Positions 1 through 12,490 are shown, counted from the first letter of the stretch. The stretch: 64,000 nt of DNA from Aldrovandia affinis (GCA_029706075.1 JAINUG010000033.1:1612001-1676000), one strand, 5' to 3'. Numbers and translations: made by a program. Notes: a model not told the origin generated them from the sequence alone.

Positions 1-2639
1 GCGTGCATGCATGTGTGTGCATATGTGCGTGAAGGTTATTTTGTGCTGGCAGGGTAGGAAGTATAGCAGTCAGGCTGTGCCCTGCTGAGGGCTCCACGGC
101 AGCCCAGAGAGGATGGGACCAAGGTCAGACTGATCACAATATAAGTCAGCCCAGTCTGGGGCCAGGTGACTCTATTTATCTCCCTACCACTCTCTTTCCC
201 TCTCTCTCTCTCATCCTCCCAAGGGCTGATGATGATTCAAACAAACAAACAGGGAGAGAGTGGATCCTGCAGTCATGATAATACACCTCTTTATTTTGGT
301 ACAGGAATAAACATGTATCCAATGTGTTGAGGGCCGAGCAAACCGTCTCCCTGAGGTGATTCAGAGAGGGTGGGGGTATGTCACATCTGTAAAGTGATAT
401 GACTGAGACGAGACTCGGCTCCTAACAAAGCCCTCTGACTCCCATCTGCCTCCTGGCTCTGACATGACAGCACAGTTGTGTGCGGCTAGTGCCGTGAGCC
501 AGGACCTGCCTACTCTCCATCTTCTAACCTGGACGCAGCTCCCAATGGAATGCCCGGTTATTCAGTCAGATGGCTGCTTCCTTCTCATGCAATGGAAAAA
601 GGGAATAAGATAAAGATTGGCTGTGGGAATCAGGTATCCCTGCTGTGCGACGCCACTACAGCAAGTGGCATTGGGCATTAAGTCCCATGGCCTTATGGGT
701 AGGAAATTTGCCCTCACCACAAAACAGCCGGTCGTGGAATTTTTGCCATGACCCAAATCACATGAGTCAGACTCTCAGAATCAGACTGATGAGGGTAATT
801 GGACCTGATCGGCAAAGAATCTGGGTCCACTGCTATTAGCATTCCCAGCCCCCATTAAAAAGAATAAACAGCGTCTCCACAGTTCAGGGATGAATTCATT
901 AGACCTGATGGCCTTAGTCAACTCATGATTTATGGTGCATTTTACAATAAACAGGCTTTAATACCATGCACATGTAATTACTCTCATTAAAGCTGTCTCT
1001 CTACCTGCTTTAAATACATTACCATACATATACATGTTAAATAGATGCAAATCACTGCACTGTATCTCCTTTTTTTTGGGCAAGGCCAATAACATATTTG
1101 TTTTGGTTCAAATATTTCAACAACCCCTTTGTTTCCCTTTTAGAATAAGCAACACATTTCCTCATCCAGGAGACAGGAGAAATGCCAGTCTGAGACCATA
1201 GGAAGCTTATGCATACAAGGCCCCAAGTTCCGTTGGGCATTTGTAGAAAGGATAGTTGTTTTTTATTTTCTTTATTTACCAAGCGATGCTTCTGCACAAG
1301 AACCTTAAAGAATATAAAACAAAATGTGAACTGGGCTGTCAGTGGAAGCGAGATGTAGTGGATCAAATTGAATGTGCGTCTATGACATTGAGGCCCGCAG
1401 ATGCAAAACACCACAGGCAGCAGAGCTTCCCCTCACACAACAGAGCTGTTCAACTATTCTGGACAGACATCTTACTTTGTAGTGAGTGGCGTAGTGTCAT
1501 CAAAACATTATTAATTTTGCAAGCTGCATCAGTTTCACCTCACCCACTGACAAAAAACTCAGTTCAGCTCCATAAGCCTCTGTTGCTACTGTCATGAAAT
1601 ATTGCAGTGTGAGTGTGTACCATGTACAGCGATCAACATCTATCTGCAGATCCACAGAATCTACATATGTTACTGAGTTCATATGAGAAGGATATCATAG
1701 GGTATGGGAAAATAATTAAAAAGGTAAAAACTATATTTTAAATATCTCTGGCATTCTGCCAGTCATGAACCACTTGTCATGAAAGCTGTAATTGTGACAA
1801 CACACTGATCTATCCTATGTTAAACAAGCACAACCTGGAGCAGCACATCACAGTCATCAAAACAGTCTTGGTCCAGAAGGTGTTCTTTAGTCTCAGCACA
1901 CACAGCTTTGCAGTAATCCCTTAACTGGTGCAGTTCATTTAGATGTAATCTGTGGAATAGCTATGCTAAGACAGTAAAAGTCATTGATTGCAAATCATGA
2001 ATAAACAATCCATAAAGTCTCACTAGTAAAGTTGCATCTGCAATAAATTATCCAATTAGGAAAGTTTTCCAAAGGTAAGCAAATAGAAAATGGCCTCGGA
2101 CTCTTAAACAGCAGTAATTCATTAATGCACACAATCAATTTCAGTTAATTTAACCATAAATCACAAGACGTATTAGGGGCATTGTACCAGGGTCTAGTCC
2201 CAAAATGAAGGGTCACAGACAACCACGATTTGTCTTCTTTGTACTGTACTCCCTACGTGTGTGTGTCTGTACGCAGTTAGACAGTCAGCCAAACTCCTTT
2301 CAGCAACAAGATGGGAGTCAGGATGTAGCGTCCAAGCTCCGGTGTTTAATAATGCCACACTTGCATGATATCAAAGAAACAATACAATTGGATGTATTGG
2401 GTTGGAGTAAACTGAGGAGGGTAAAAAGAAAGAAAGAAATACACACTGCATTCACATATGCTTGTGTTTCTTTTAGCTTCGAAATACACACTGTATTGCT
2501 AATTCACAAATAAAGATTACTTTAAAACACATATACTCGTGTTCCTTTTAGCTTAGAAATGCACACTGCATGGCTAATTCACAAATACATGCTACTGTAC
2601 CCACTCCAGGTAAGTATTAAAGTAAGCTAAGCAAAATAA
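1..2639. other. Non-coding stretch, no gene recognised
   Basis: I see no convincing gene here. ORFs are short (up to about 120 codons), overlap on both strands and resemble no family I know. A TG-rich run opens the window (about 1-30) and a CT-rich run lies near 188-215. The rest is AT-rich unique-looking DNA. The block near 890-1020, rich in TTTA and TAAT words, could be regulatory, but nothing in the sequence proves it. Confidence 0.6.
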
Positions 2640-3195
2640 GCAAAAGAGCATCTGTGAGGTCAGGCACTGATGTTGGACGAGAAGGCCTGGCTCGCAATCT
2701 ACGTTCTAATTCCTCCCAAAGGTGTTCAATGGGGTTGAGGTCAGGGCTCTGTGCAGGCCAATTGAGTTCCTCCACACCAAACTCGTCTAACCATGTCTTT
2801 ATGGACCTCGCTTTTGCCACAAACTGTTGCCACAAAGTTGGAAGCACCCAATTGGCTAAGATGTCTTCGTATCCTGTAGCATTAAGAATACCCTTCACTG
2901 GAACCAAGGGGCCTATCCAAAACCCTGAGAAACAGCCCCAGACCATTATCCCTCCTACACCAAACTTTACAGTAGGCACTATGCATTTTGGAAGGTAACG
3001 TTCTCCTGGCATCCGCCAAACCCAGATTTGTCCATCAGACTGCCAGATAGTGAAGCGTGATTCATCACTCCAAAGAACACGTTTCCGCTGCTCCAGAGTC
3101 CAGTTGTGCTTTACACCACTCCAGCCAACGCTTGGCATTGCGCATGGTGATGTGAGGCTTGTGTACAACTGCTCGGCCATGGAAACCCATTCCAT
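2617..3195 (-). pseudogene. Tc1 transposase catalytic domain lacking the second Asp
   Basis: The translation contains the first catalytic Asp (LWSDESRF), the [10 protein letters not shown] block and the third residue in [12 protein letters not shown]. In Tc1 enzymes a block with the second Asp (FQxDNAPxH type) lies between these. Here the chain passes directly from LPTLWQQF to [11 protein letters not shown], so that block is absent. A frameshift near the 5' end turns the expected His-Gly-Arg-Ala region into MEWVSMAEQ. The residues after DLTDALL are not transposase. The copy is dead. Confidence 0.85.
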
Positions 3196-3645
3196 GAAGC
3201 TCCTGACGCACAGTTCTTGTACTGATGGTGCTTTCAGAGGCAGTTTGGTACTCTGTAGTGAGTGATGCAGCAGATGATTTTACGCACTATGCGCTTCAGC
3301 ACTCATCGGCCCCACTCTGTGAGTTTGCGTGGTCTACCACTTCGTGGCCGAGCTGTTGTTGCTCCTAGGCACTTCCACTTCACAATAATAGGACTTATAG
3401 TTGACTGGGGCACATCTAGTAGGGCAGAAATTTCATGAACTGACTTGTGGCAAAGGTGGCATCCTATGACAGTGCTGCGTTTAAAGTCACTGAGCTCTTT
3501 ACGAACCATTTTGAATTCTAAATGTTTGTCTGTGGAGATTGCATGGCTATGTGCTGGATTTTATGCACCTGTTGGCAATGGGTGTGGCTGAAACACCTGA
3601 ACTCAATAATTAGTAGGGGTGTCCACTTACTTTTTTTTGTATGAA
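2640..3645 (-). mobile_element. Tc1-like DNA transposon, decayed copy
   Basis: This is a Tc1/mariner element in reverse orientation. Tc1 transposases are DDE enzymes that cut the element out and reinsert it at TA. The 5' part (3303-3509) begins MVRKELSDFKRS and holds the DNA-binding helix-turn-helix followed by the GRPRKLTE linker. The catalytic part follows at 2617-3195 in another frame. An end-like sequence (GGGGTGTCCACTTACTTTTT) lies near 3617-3636. The opposite inverted repeat is missing, so the element is truncated beyond about 2640. It cannot make an active enzyme. Confidence 0.9.
3303..3509 (-). pseudogene. Tc1 transposase N-terminal DNA-binding part
   Basis: This 68-codon ORF starts at the expected Met (MVRKELSDF). 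It shows a paired-like helix-turn-helix of the Tc1 type (SVHEISALLDVPQSTISPIIVKW) and then the basic GRPRKLTE linker. It is separated from the catalytic part by frameshifts in 3196-3302, so both belong to one broken gene in the element at 2640-3645. Confidence 0.85.
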
Positions 3646-3714
3646 GAAACCAAAGAATGATGAAGAATGAAGAAAAATAATGTTTTTAAATTAAAACATT
3701 TTATGAATTCAAAC

Positions 3715-4030
3715 CAGGGCTGGACTGGCTATATAGTCTACCGGGCAGATTCCCGGTGGGCCGGTCTAGTTTTGGGCCGGTAGGGCCGGTAGGGCTGGTA
3801 GAATTATTTTATAAATATATATTTTTAATTAAAAAAAAAAATATATATATTATACCACGGACCGGGTGTTCCGAGGGGCGCAATTATTTTTTCGTGTAGC
3901 ACCCCCGTCGACAGAAAATGGGGCGCCGTTTACGTGGCTCGCACCGGGTGCTGGCAACCCACGCTACGCCACTGGATGGGCCGGTCTGAGCCAAATGGCA
4001 GGGCCTATTTTTTGTCCCAGTCCAGCCCTG
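3715..4030. mobile_element. hAT-type MITE with perfect 8-bp target duplication
   Basis: The 316-bp element is bounded by inverted repeats CAGGGCTGGACTGG and CCCAGTCCAGCCCTG and flanked by the direct repeat ATTCAAAC (3707-3714 and 4031-4038). An 8-bp duplication with CAG-type ends is the hAT signature. It has no transposase, so it needed one in trans. The left third has repeats of GGGCCGGTAGG and an A/T run. The part from about 3855 to 3975 is a GC-rich module related on the opposite strand to the small element at 48700-48841 (both contain a GGCGTAGC-type end). Confidence 0.92.
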
Positions 4031-4038
4031 ATTCAAAC

Positions 4039-7000
4039 TGAGAATTTTTACCAGCTATTGGGCTACCCATCGTGGCTAACCCACCTACTGAATTGTAGAC
4101 ACTTTGCTGGAATAAAATAAAAATTATCTGTCATTTTGACGGACGATGACAATGCTTGCTTGAGAGTTTGTATGTGGCATGTAACAATGAGCAATGGTGT
4201 GCAAACTTTGAGAGCAAACAAGGCCTTCAAAAGCAACGGGAACAACTGGAGCCAGAGGCCGGTGTGGCTAATGGTTGGATTGCAGTTTGTATACATTCCA
4301 GCGCATTTGTTTGGGAAGTCACCCTACTACTGAGTGATGATTTAAAATTGCTTCATATACCTTTAAAACAGAAACCATCTGTGACTCTTAAGAAGCTACT
4401 AAAAAATTTGATGGAAAAATTATAATCCCTAAAAAGTCAAATTTTTAACCCTGTCCATCAGTTAGACTGATTAAAATGTATGTAAGCGGAAACCCTGGAT
4501 TTGTGATACATGCTGTTCATAAGCTGACGGGTTCCGCCTGTCTATGAATGAAAAAGTCCATTAAAAATTGGCAGATCATTTTAATATGCTATATTAATAA
4601 ACGTGATTTCGAATGGAATTATCCTGTGCTTATCCCGCGCTCTTGATCTCTGATCGTTTTCTCCCAGCAGCAACTGGGAGAAAACTGAGTTGGGTCCCGG
4701 AATTCAGTCCCGTTGCAGGGCTCTACTACAGTGTCCAAGTCCACTTGAACTTGCATGAATGTAAAACACATTTTATAGTCGATATAAATAAATAAAAAGT
4801 GATAAATAAATAAATACAATTAATTTCCACTCTAAGTGTAATGGTAAGTATAAATATAATATTATGTGATCAAAACTTTTATATTTATGCTCAGCACCTT
4901 TGCATGTTTACTATTGTTGCAATGGTTAAATTACTCAGAACCATTGCAACAATAGTATTCCAAATGCAGTAATATATTAGTCAAACGTCCAGTGTTGGAA
5001 TAAACATTGACAGTGTGTAAAATCTACATATAATTTATTGGTTACAGAACAAGTAACAAAACACATTATTTTTACAATTCTTGATTGGAGGCCAACCACA
5101 TAGAAATCATAAATAAAATAATTTGAACTAGGACAGATGACAAAAGAAAGACTGAATAGGTTGTTTTTGTTGTTTGTTCAGATGAGTCAGGACCAGATAG
5201 ACAAACTGAATGTAAATCGAAAAGGCCCTGTGTTGGCACCACAGGCTGTCAGTGAGGATCTCTACTAAAGTTAATCATTTAAATTACTGTTATATTACCT
5301 TTTTGAATAAATAGGCAATGTCTCAAATGTTAAGTTTGAAAGAATTGGCTTTTAAACGTAAATGGAGCACCCTGGGTATTTAAAGGCACGTAAGTGTGCC
5401 CAGGGAAAGCTAAATGTCAATGTTCTGGGACCTTGAAGTAGGGGTAGCTTGGTCATTTATTATATGAATGGTCTTACAAAGATGACTTAATCTCTCTTGT
5501 ATCTGTAAAAGAGATGAAATGGTTTAATGGTTTTAAAACAAAGTTTAATCTTCATTTAATATTTGTATTCATTCCCCCCCCCACCCCCAACACCCTTGCC
5601 TTCCATTTGAACCGATTACATATTTTGTGAATTTTAGTGACATTTTTGACTTTCCATCCTCAAGGAAAATGGCATGTGTACGAAAGCTTGTTTGCAATAT
5701 AATGTATTTTAGAATATATGAAGCAAATATTTTTACGAGATAAGAACATTATTTGTTTGTTCAATTCCCTTTATACTTGTTATTCAGTTCATAGCAACAC
5801 ATGGTTCAAAGAGGTACAGTAATCCTCTATGAATAAATAACTCAGTAATCCTTTGCATGACTTGTCTCCCACTCAAGATGACATTAGTGGTTTTTTTACC
5901 TTGCGAATATATGACTTAATACATAATAATAGTTGTGTTTTCATCTATATAGTAGTTTCCCAAAACTCTAAAAGTTGAGTTTGAGAAATGTAGTACATAA
6001 CAGTAATATAAAAACAAAAACAAATGCATGAGAACACAGTACACACCCTATTGCCTTTGTGACCAGTTTATACTAGAACACATTATTTTTGCAACATTTA
6101 AAAATGCAAAGGTGTGTGACCAAGCATACATTACTGAATGTAATCAAAAATGTGGAAACAATCTGACAAATGAGAGGAATATGCCCCTCCCCCCACTACT
6201 CAATTATAAATAGAATAAACATGCTATACGCCGAAGATCATGACAAACAAGGAACCTTCAGGCAGACTGACAAATGATGTGAGAAATTAAACCCAAGTTT
6301 CCAGTTCAAATTCACAGGTTTGATTTCATCCACCTGGAAACTCAGAAAGGATGAGCACATGCTGTATGGTGACAACACTTACGGAAAAATCACATGAATT
6401 CTGCACATTTGAAAATGTGTTTTTTAGACAATTCACATAGCATTCAAATGCATTTCCATATGTGTTCCACATATTGTCATGTGAGACAATGATGAATGTG
6501 ACTTTTCCGTAGTTGAACAACAGCTTGGAACAAGTGACTTTACCTTTCTTTACTGTTTCCTTACATTTAAGGTCATCTTTACATGACACAGGTTACACAC
6601 TCAGTCCAGATACTCTAGGGTCAATAAGTCCTGAAACACTTCTATGTTCACACCACTACTTCCTAATATTGGCCTTCAGTTAGTGTATGTTTATGTCTTC
6701 TCTAATTTGTTGCTCTGACTAAAATAGTCCATTAAATGAATGCCAATTCATTGTCATTCATGTATATTTAACAATATAAAGTATATTTTCCACAGGCCCC
6801 ACCTACATTTGTGGGTGGGCTCATGACCTGGAACATGGACAGTGACATTTAATCTTCTCATGCTGGTCATTGATTCTTGCCTCTGCTTTATTTCACTAAA
6901 AGGCTTGCTAAAAAATTTTTTTCTACATTATTCTCTTTTTTGTTATTCTCTGAGATATTCACTGGCCCTCTGTCATACTTGTCAACACATTTTACATTGT

Positions 7001-8882
7001 AGGCAGTGTTTAATTAAAAAAATAATGAATATAATTTGGGAAAATATGATTAAGTCAATTATTATGCTGAAGGAGTATCTTTCGGAGTACAGCACATGCA
7101 GTTATGGATTCTAAAAATAGTCCGAATTTTGAAAATAAAAAACAGGAACTCATTGAGCTGATAGGCAGCAGCAACAAACAGTTTGCATTAATTGTATTTC
7201 AGTTACTGGGATAATGTGGAGGTATTCATTCACTTACTTATTTGATTTTCCTTTGAATTTAAATGACTTGTTTGATGAAAAAGCTAACAGATCATAAGCA
7301 AACACCCTGATGTTGAGCATTGCTCAAGCAGTAATGTTCTTCTCCAAACCTTTATAATGATAATTTCTGCACTGTGGAAATGGCCTCCACAGGGAGGGAA
7401 TTAGATGTTTTAGGGCTTGAGCACTTTGCTAATTGCTTTGAGATTTTTATTTTTTTGCCCCATTCTCAAGCTAAACTTCACACAGCGATTAGGATAATAT
7501 ATATACATTTTTTAGAGATAATTGTGAAATGTTAAGGCTGGGGTAGCCAGTAATGAACTTTCCCTCTCCCTCTCTATCTCTCCTTATTTGGGAAGCCTGT
7601 CCAAAAGATGTTTGTTTATTGGCTGCCGTTATCACTCCGGGTACATGATTCCTCTACGAATAAAAAGCTGCCATATCACAAATCCCCCCTCCCTCCCAAC
7701 ACACGCACATTTCAGCCCACAAACTACATAAAGTGACCTGCTACTGGAGCTGGGAATGGGACTACCGAGGCCATGCCATCCTCTCAAAATGTACGAGGGA
7801 AGATTTATTTTCAGTAAGAAGGCCAATTACTGTGGCACAAGCTGGGCTGCTATGTTATTTAATGTCTGTCAACATTCCAATCAAAAATTCCACTGTGAGC
7901 AACAAAATATTCACTGTATTGTGGGTGTAGGTGCCTTATTTCTGGGGGGGGTATTATGTTTATTGCAGCTGAAGGCCAAAACAGTACAGAAAAACAAGTC
8001 TCATCAAAAATAAATATGTCATGATGAACACACTTCCAGTTTGATCTTTCCATGCACTAGGCACTATGATCTTTCAAAACCTTGCCATCTGATGTACATA
8101 TATGGATTTCCGGACTGTGCAAGCAGGCATAGAAATAAAGGCAAAGATAGAAACAAGAAACCTTGCATTACTGATTTGCAAGAGGATTTGTGTTGTTTGG
8201 TGACTGACAACTCTGCAAGAAGTGGATCTTATGTAATGGTTAAGATTCAGGAGCATAAAGCAGACCTCCTAATCAGGCCCTTGAGGTATGGAATTCAGCA
8301 CCTACATAGCAACAGACTAAAAATATATTTTTCCCCTCCTTCCTTGACTACTGAGGCGTATTCTAAAGAAAATCAGAAAAGCAATGCAAAACCATCTCTT
8401 TCTTAGAAAGGACTTTTATATGGCTCACGCATTGAGCACGTCTGACAGTTCTGGAGACCTGCGGTCCATGTGCAAGTTTTTGAGACATCTGCATGTCACC
8501 AGCCACTGTTCCAGATCAGAATCTCACACTCTTTTCGAATATAAAGAGAAGTTGCGAAGTGGTATGTGGAGGAGTAAATTTTCCTGGTTACAATTTTACC
8601 CCCATCCCGCATTTGAAGTGTAAGCAAAGGACCTTGACTGCCAGGTCTGGGGTGTCACTCTGAATGGGGTTTGCCAGGTCGTGGCGGGAGTGGCTGTCAG
8701 TTTGTCACCTAGTCACCAAATCCTAACCTTAACATTTAGGAAGAAAAACACAAAACTAACTTCAGACCAGGTGTTGTGGACATGGATGAGACAGGCAGCA
8801 ACACCCTGGTGCTCATGGTGTTTTTTGGGCTAAGCATACACCAACTGCACCAAAAAAATATTGCATAGCAGAGGGAGACATT
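4039..8882. other. Non-coding stretch with one strong hairpin
   Basis: No gene or known repeat is recognised over nearly 5 kb. ORFs such as 8041-8406 (121 codons) and 6326-6589 match no family I know and lack supporting signals. Visible items are an AT-rich TAAA run at 4785-4818, a perfect 19-bp inverted repeat at 4909-4957 (listed separately), and a C-run at about 5573-5590. The segment around 7550-7860 is less AT-rich and looks like unique sequence. Confidence 0.6.
4909..4957. repeat. Perfect 19-bp hairpin
   Basis: TACTATTGTTGCAATGGTT (4909-4927) is followed, after an 11-base loop, by its exact reverse complement AACCATTGCAACAATAGTA (4939-4957). Partial pairing continues outward (GCAT on the left, ATGC on the right). 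It is bounded by TA on both sides, so it could be the remnant of a very small TA-inserting MITE, or a precursor-RNA-like hairpin. I do not recognise a known microRNA. Confidence 0.85.
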
Positions 8883-10145
8883 GGGCCCTATTTTCCTGCC
8901 AGCACTAAGCTGCGTTATGCCCTAGCGCAGGCGAATTGCCAGTTTCGTCTGTCGCAAATGGAATAGTTCCCGTCTCCGCCGAGTTTGGCAATTTCGTGGT
9001 GCGCAATGAAGGCATTTGCGCGACTATGGGCTGGGCAGCGCAATAGGGAGTGTGACTATGAAAACAGTTTGCAACACTATGCAAGTTTGGTGTCAAATAA
9101 TGCGTTTGCGTTAATGTCCAACTAGACCACCTCTTAGTGCAAACGCTGGCGCTCTGTGCCTTTATTGATGCGCACATATGAACAGGTTAACTGAAATCAC
9201 ATGAGAATGTTTTGTGAATATTGTGAATTTCCCCTCACGTTGAGGCAAATCGTCCAATCCATGGGTAACTTGCAAGCGTAGTCAATTAAGCTCAAAACTA
9301 TTTCACCACACCTTGTGGTTATTCAATGCACGGACATGAAAGACTGAAGCCAGCAGGCCATCCATCGCTACCGTTCAGTAAGATACACCTGTTAAATAAA
9401 TATATGTTTGTATGCACATTGTTTTTCTTATGTGAAAGGGTTTTATTCTTTCCATTTGCACTACAGGAAATGCGATAGGCGATATGCGAAGGCGATACTG
9501 TGACCGATACCCTGGGTTTGGTAGCCGGTGTTTGCCAGACGGCTATCAGTTCGGCTATACATGCAGTTTCTTCCAGTCTTGTCCAACATGCATATTAGTT
9601 TATTACTTTTCCTACACCCAACAGCCAGGAGAGAACTAAACAGGATTTTTATATGCAATGTGGATTCCCTGGATTCTGCACACATGTGCAGTTGCGCGTA
9701 CCATCTGATCACGGTATCATTTATGTGAATCGGAAGGGGGTCCACTCCATTAATATCCAGGTGGTTTGTGATGCACACTCCAGGGTGACACATGTAGGCC
9801 TACTGCATGACGAACATAAATTAAACAGATCTAGTTGCAGTTGTGAGTTTGTTATTTATTGCTTTCCATTTAACAATTACATTAAGTTGGAAAGCCTACA
9901 AATAAGGGAAAAAAGAGATGGTAAAATAAAACACTTTCCTTTAACAATGTAGATCTCAAAATATAAACTCAAATCATGAAAATAACAAATTAATGTATTT
10001 GTTTTCCCCCTCTGATTCACGCGCCAACTTTTCCGCACCTCCTCGCTCTCCTCTTTTGAGAAGCGCTCCTGGCACAGCCGCGCAAAACTGTCATGTCAGG
10101 AAATTGCCAATTTGCTATAGCGTTATAGGGGGATCTGGCTTGTCA
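8883..10145 (+). mobile_element. PIF/Harbinger-type element remnant
   Basis: The left end begins GGGCCCTATTTTCCTGCC and is followed by a GCGCA-rich subterminal zone (8925-9170), as in common fish repeats of this kind. A transposase fragment lies at about 9605-9798. Near 10085-10140 sequence related in inverse orientation to the left subterminal zone appears (AAATTGGCAATTTC against GAATTGCCAGTTTC on the reverse strand), so the right end is probably near 10145, but its terminal bases are not preserved. Boundaries are approximate. Confidence 0.65.
9605..9798 (+). pseudogene. HARBI1-like Harbinger transposase fragment
   Basis: The frame around 9653-9790 reads GFPGF then THVQLRVPSD, then YVNRKGVHSINIQVVCDAHS. 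This matches the conserved block of the Harbinger DDE nuclease, where the family has G-C-I-D-G-T-H-V followed by Y-x-N-R-K-G-x-H-S-I-N-x-Q. Here the GCIDGTHV motif with the first catalytic Asp is degraded to CTHV. Just upstream a second frame gives an ERTKQDFYMQ-like piece, so there is a frameshift. No DNA-binding partner ORF is recognisable. Confidence 0.8.
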
Positions 10146-10775
10146 GAAACCACTTCACAAAGTTCCAGAAGTGCACATCTTTCCAGAACTTTCCACAACA
10201 AAGTCCCTCCATTTCTGAAAGCAAGCAATACTAAGGCACACTCAGAATGAGCTTCAAAATAGCAATACAGGGGAAGTACTTCTGATATGTCTCATCACTG
10301 TTTAAAGACACTCTCTTTGTGAGAGAAGGGCCTTTGTACTTCCAGTTGTACTTCCCAGCATCATCAAAAAAAACGCTGTCAGATAAAAAATAAAAATCCT
10401 TTCCTCATTAGTTATAAACCTTAGACACAAACAGATAGCTTTTGATTATTCGGAAAGCACAACTGTCGGATTGAAATGATTAGTCTTCAGTTGTACTCTA
10501 GGCTACAGTGAGTTTAGCAGGAATGAGGATCCATTGACGAGGATGAATGGCACTAATAAACTCATATGGTTTGATTAAGTCTGCACTTAGTGAGGGTGAC
10601 ACGTTGAATTTTGTCACGTTATCGAAGCATTGCATGCTGCACTGCCCAGTTCAAAGGTGTGTTTGATATTTTATTTGCATGTGACTCCTAAATTGAAATT
10701 TGAAGACACTTTTCATGATGCAGTGGCTTTTTTCCCCACCTCATGTTATGCTGCCTACAACAGTATTGTGGAAGG
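10146..10775. other. Non-coding stretch, nothing recognised
   Basis: This is AT-rich DNA between the Harbinger remnant and the SINE at 10776. No motif, repeat or plausible reading frame stands out. Confidence 0.55.
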
Positions 10776-11095
10776 GGCCCCCGGGTTGCTTAATGGTAAA
10801 GGCACTCGCCCGCGGTGCAAGTGGCCTGGAGTTCCGTTCAGGGGCGGCGATTGCCTGTCCACCCCAAGGGAGGGGGGAGGGAAGCCGGCAGGAGCTTGCT
10901 GCGTATAAATGTGGCTCTTGTGGTTGACGGCTTGGTGGGGTTTCATCTCGGAGGAGGCGGTTCATCTGCCGTTGTCACTGCTGGTCCCAGAACTGTGGCA
11001 GCGAGCTCATAGCGTGAGGGGGGATAGTTGAAATAGTAAGAGGGTACAATTGGCTACTTAATTGGGAGAAAAAGTGGAAAAATTCTGAAACAAAA
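10776..11095 (+). mobile_element. tRNA-headed SINE
   Basis: The 5' part has a Pol III A-box-like sequence (TTGCTTAATGGTAAAGG, 10786-10802) and a weaker B-box (GAGTTCCGTTC) about 30 bases downstream. A GC-rich body follows, and an end reading ACAATTGGCTACTTAATTGG, then GGGAGAAAAAG and an A-rich tail. That body end is common in fish SINEs. The flanks AACAGTATTGTGGAA and AACTGTAGTGTGAAA look like a diverged target duplication. Confidence 0.7.
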
Positions 11096-12155
11096 TAAAA
11101 TAATTAAAAAAACTGTAGTGTGAAAATTATGGCAGTCATAACCACACATTGACACCACTGGATCCTTACTATGTAATTAGAAAGTATAACATTACAAACA
11201 ATAGCATGCCACCTAGCATTGTGGAATGCAACTACAGCAAGCTAATTAGCATTGCATACACAACACCCTGGACCAAACACTCATTAAACAACAGAGCATA
11301 TACCATTGCAATAAATAAACCGTGTCAAATACTGCACTGCTGAAAACCTCTTTGGCCATGCAGTTAATCAGTGAGGTAGCAGAGAGAAGACAGAGCAACA
11401 ATGTTAATGCCAGGAACGTGCTTGCCAACTTTTGTTGAAAAACTCTACAAAGCCATGAAAGTAGTGTGCAGGGAAGCTGCATTCTGTTTTACAGCTTGCA
11501 AGTCTCATATTGGGATGGTAGACATGCCATCCGCCTAGTTATGGGTTTGTGGAGCCCCAATAAAGCCCCAAACTTGGGTTATTTTGTGTTTCTTCTTTAT
11601 CTTCTTTTTCTGCTTCTTCATCTTCTACTTCTTAATTTTCCTGTAGATTACGTCATCAGAAATGCCCCAGGCCCCCAATGATTCATTCTTACCATTGGTC
11701 AATATCTACTTCAACCAATAACATTATCTGTTCAGATCTACTGCCACACGGCAGCATTATTTTAGACATGTAAGGGTATGCACGTGATGCCATTTCATTT
11801 CAATAGAACATGTTCAAAAACTGTATAGATGCCATATTGCTTTTCTGTGGGCAGCAGCTTACTATTCAAAAAGCATAATTGTGTATAATGTGATAAATAA
11901 TCATGAGATGTATAATTTCTCTGTAAACCCTGCATCATATTGTTTTGTGGGCCAAAACCCTGATTAAATTCATATTCTTAAATCAATCATGTAGCCTGCT
12001 AGAAAGCCATGTCTGCTCTGCTTCATTCATCCAGCTCCTAACTACACAGTTGCATAGCATTTCATTAAAACAAGCGGCAAAGTCCCACGTCTACAGTTAA
12101 CACTTAATCCAATGACAATTACAATGACACTTTGTCATTTTTCACAAAAATAGGG
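11096..12155. other. Non-coding stretch with a CTT-rich run
   Basis: No gene is recognised. A TTCTTCTTTATCTTC-type run lies at about 11585-11640. The remainder is unremarkable AT-rich DNA. Confidence 0.55.
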
Positions 12156-12490
12156 TGTTGGGGCACCACCAGTGGCCAGTACGGTCTGTAGTCATTGCGG
12201 AGTCTACCAGCATCTGGAATTATGCTGGAGGAATACAACACCACACTTCCATGAGAAAGTCAATCAGCTCACTCATAGTTGATGGTAGTGGGGAATTTCA
12301 TCTATCGTTTCAGGTATTGTTTGAGAATATCCAATAAATTCTCAATTGGGTTCAGGTCTGTATACTGGGAAGGCCATGGCATATGGAAAATATCAGTGTC
12401 ATGTTCCTCAAACCATTGGGTCAACTATTCAGGCTCTGTGGATGAAGACATTGTCATCATGAAAGACACCCCTCTCTGCAGGAAAGAAGG
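12156..12490 (-). mobile_element. Tc1-like transposase 3' remnant
   Basis: On the minus strand the translation shows FHDDNVFIHRA (second catalytic Asp region) and, about 30 residues on, a PWPSQYTDLNPIEN block with the catalytic Glu, then a degraded C-terminus. It is the same family as the plus-strand pieces at 39060-39453 and 61114-61410. The first catalytic Asp and the N-terminus are missing, no terminal repeat is evident, and several frames are needed to follow it. Confidence 0.8.

Noticed and set aside
1052..1414. 120-codon minus-strand ORF
   Set aside because: Overlaps a 113-codon ORF on the other strand, has no recognisable motif and starts in low-complexity sequence.
8041..8406. 121-codon plus-strand ORF
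   Set aside because: No domain, no neighbouring coding signal and a composition typical of non-coding DNA.
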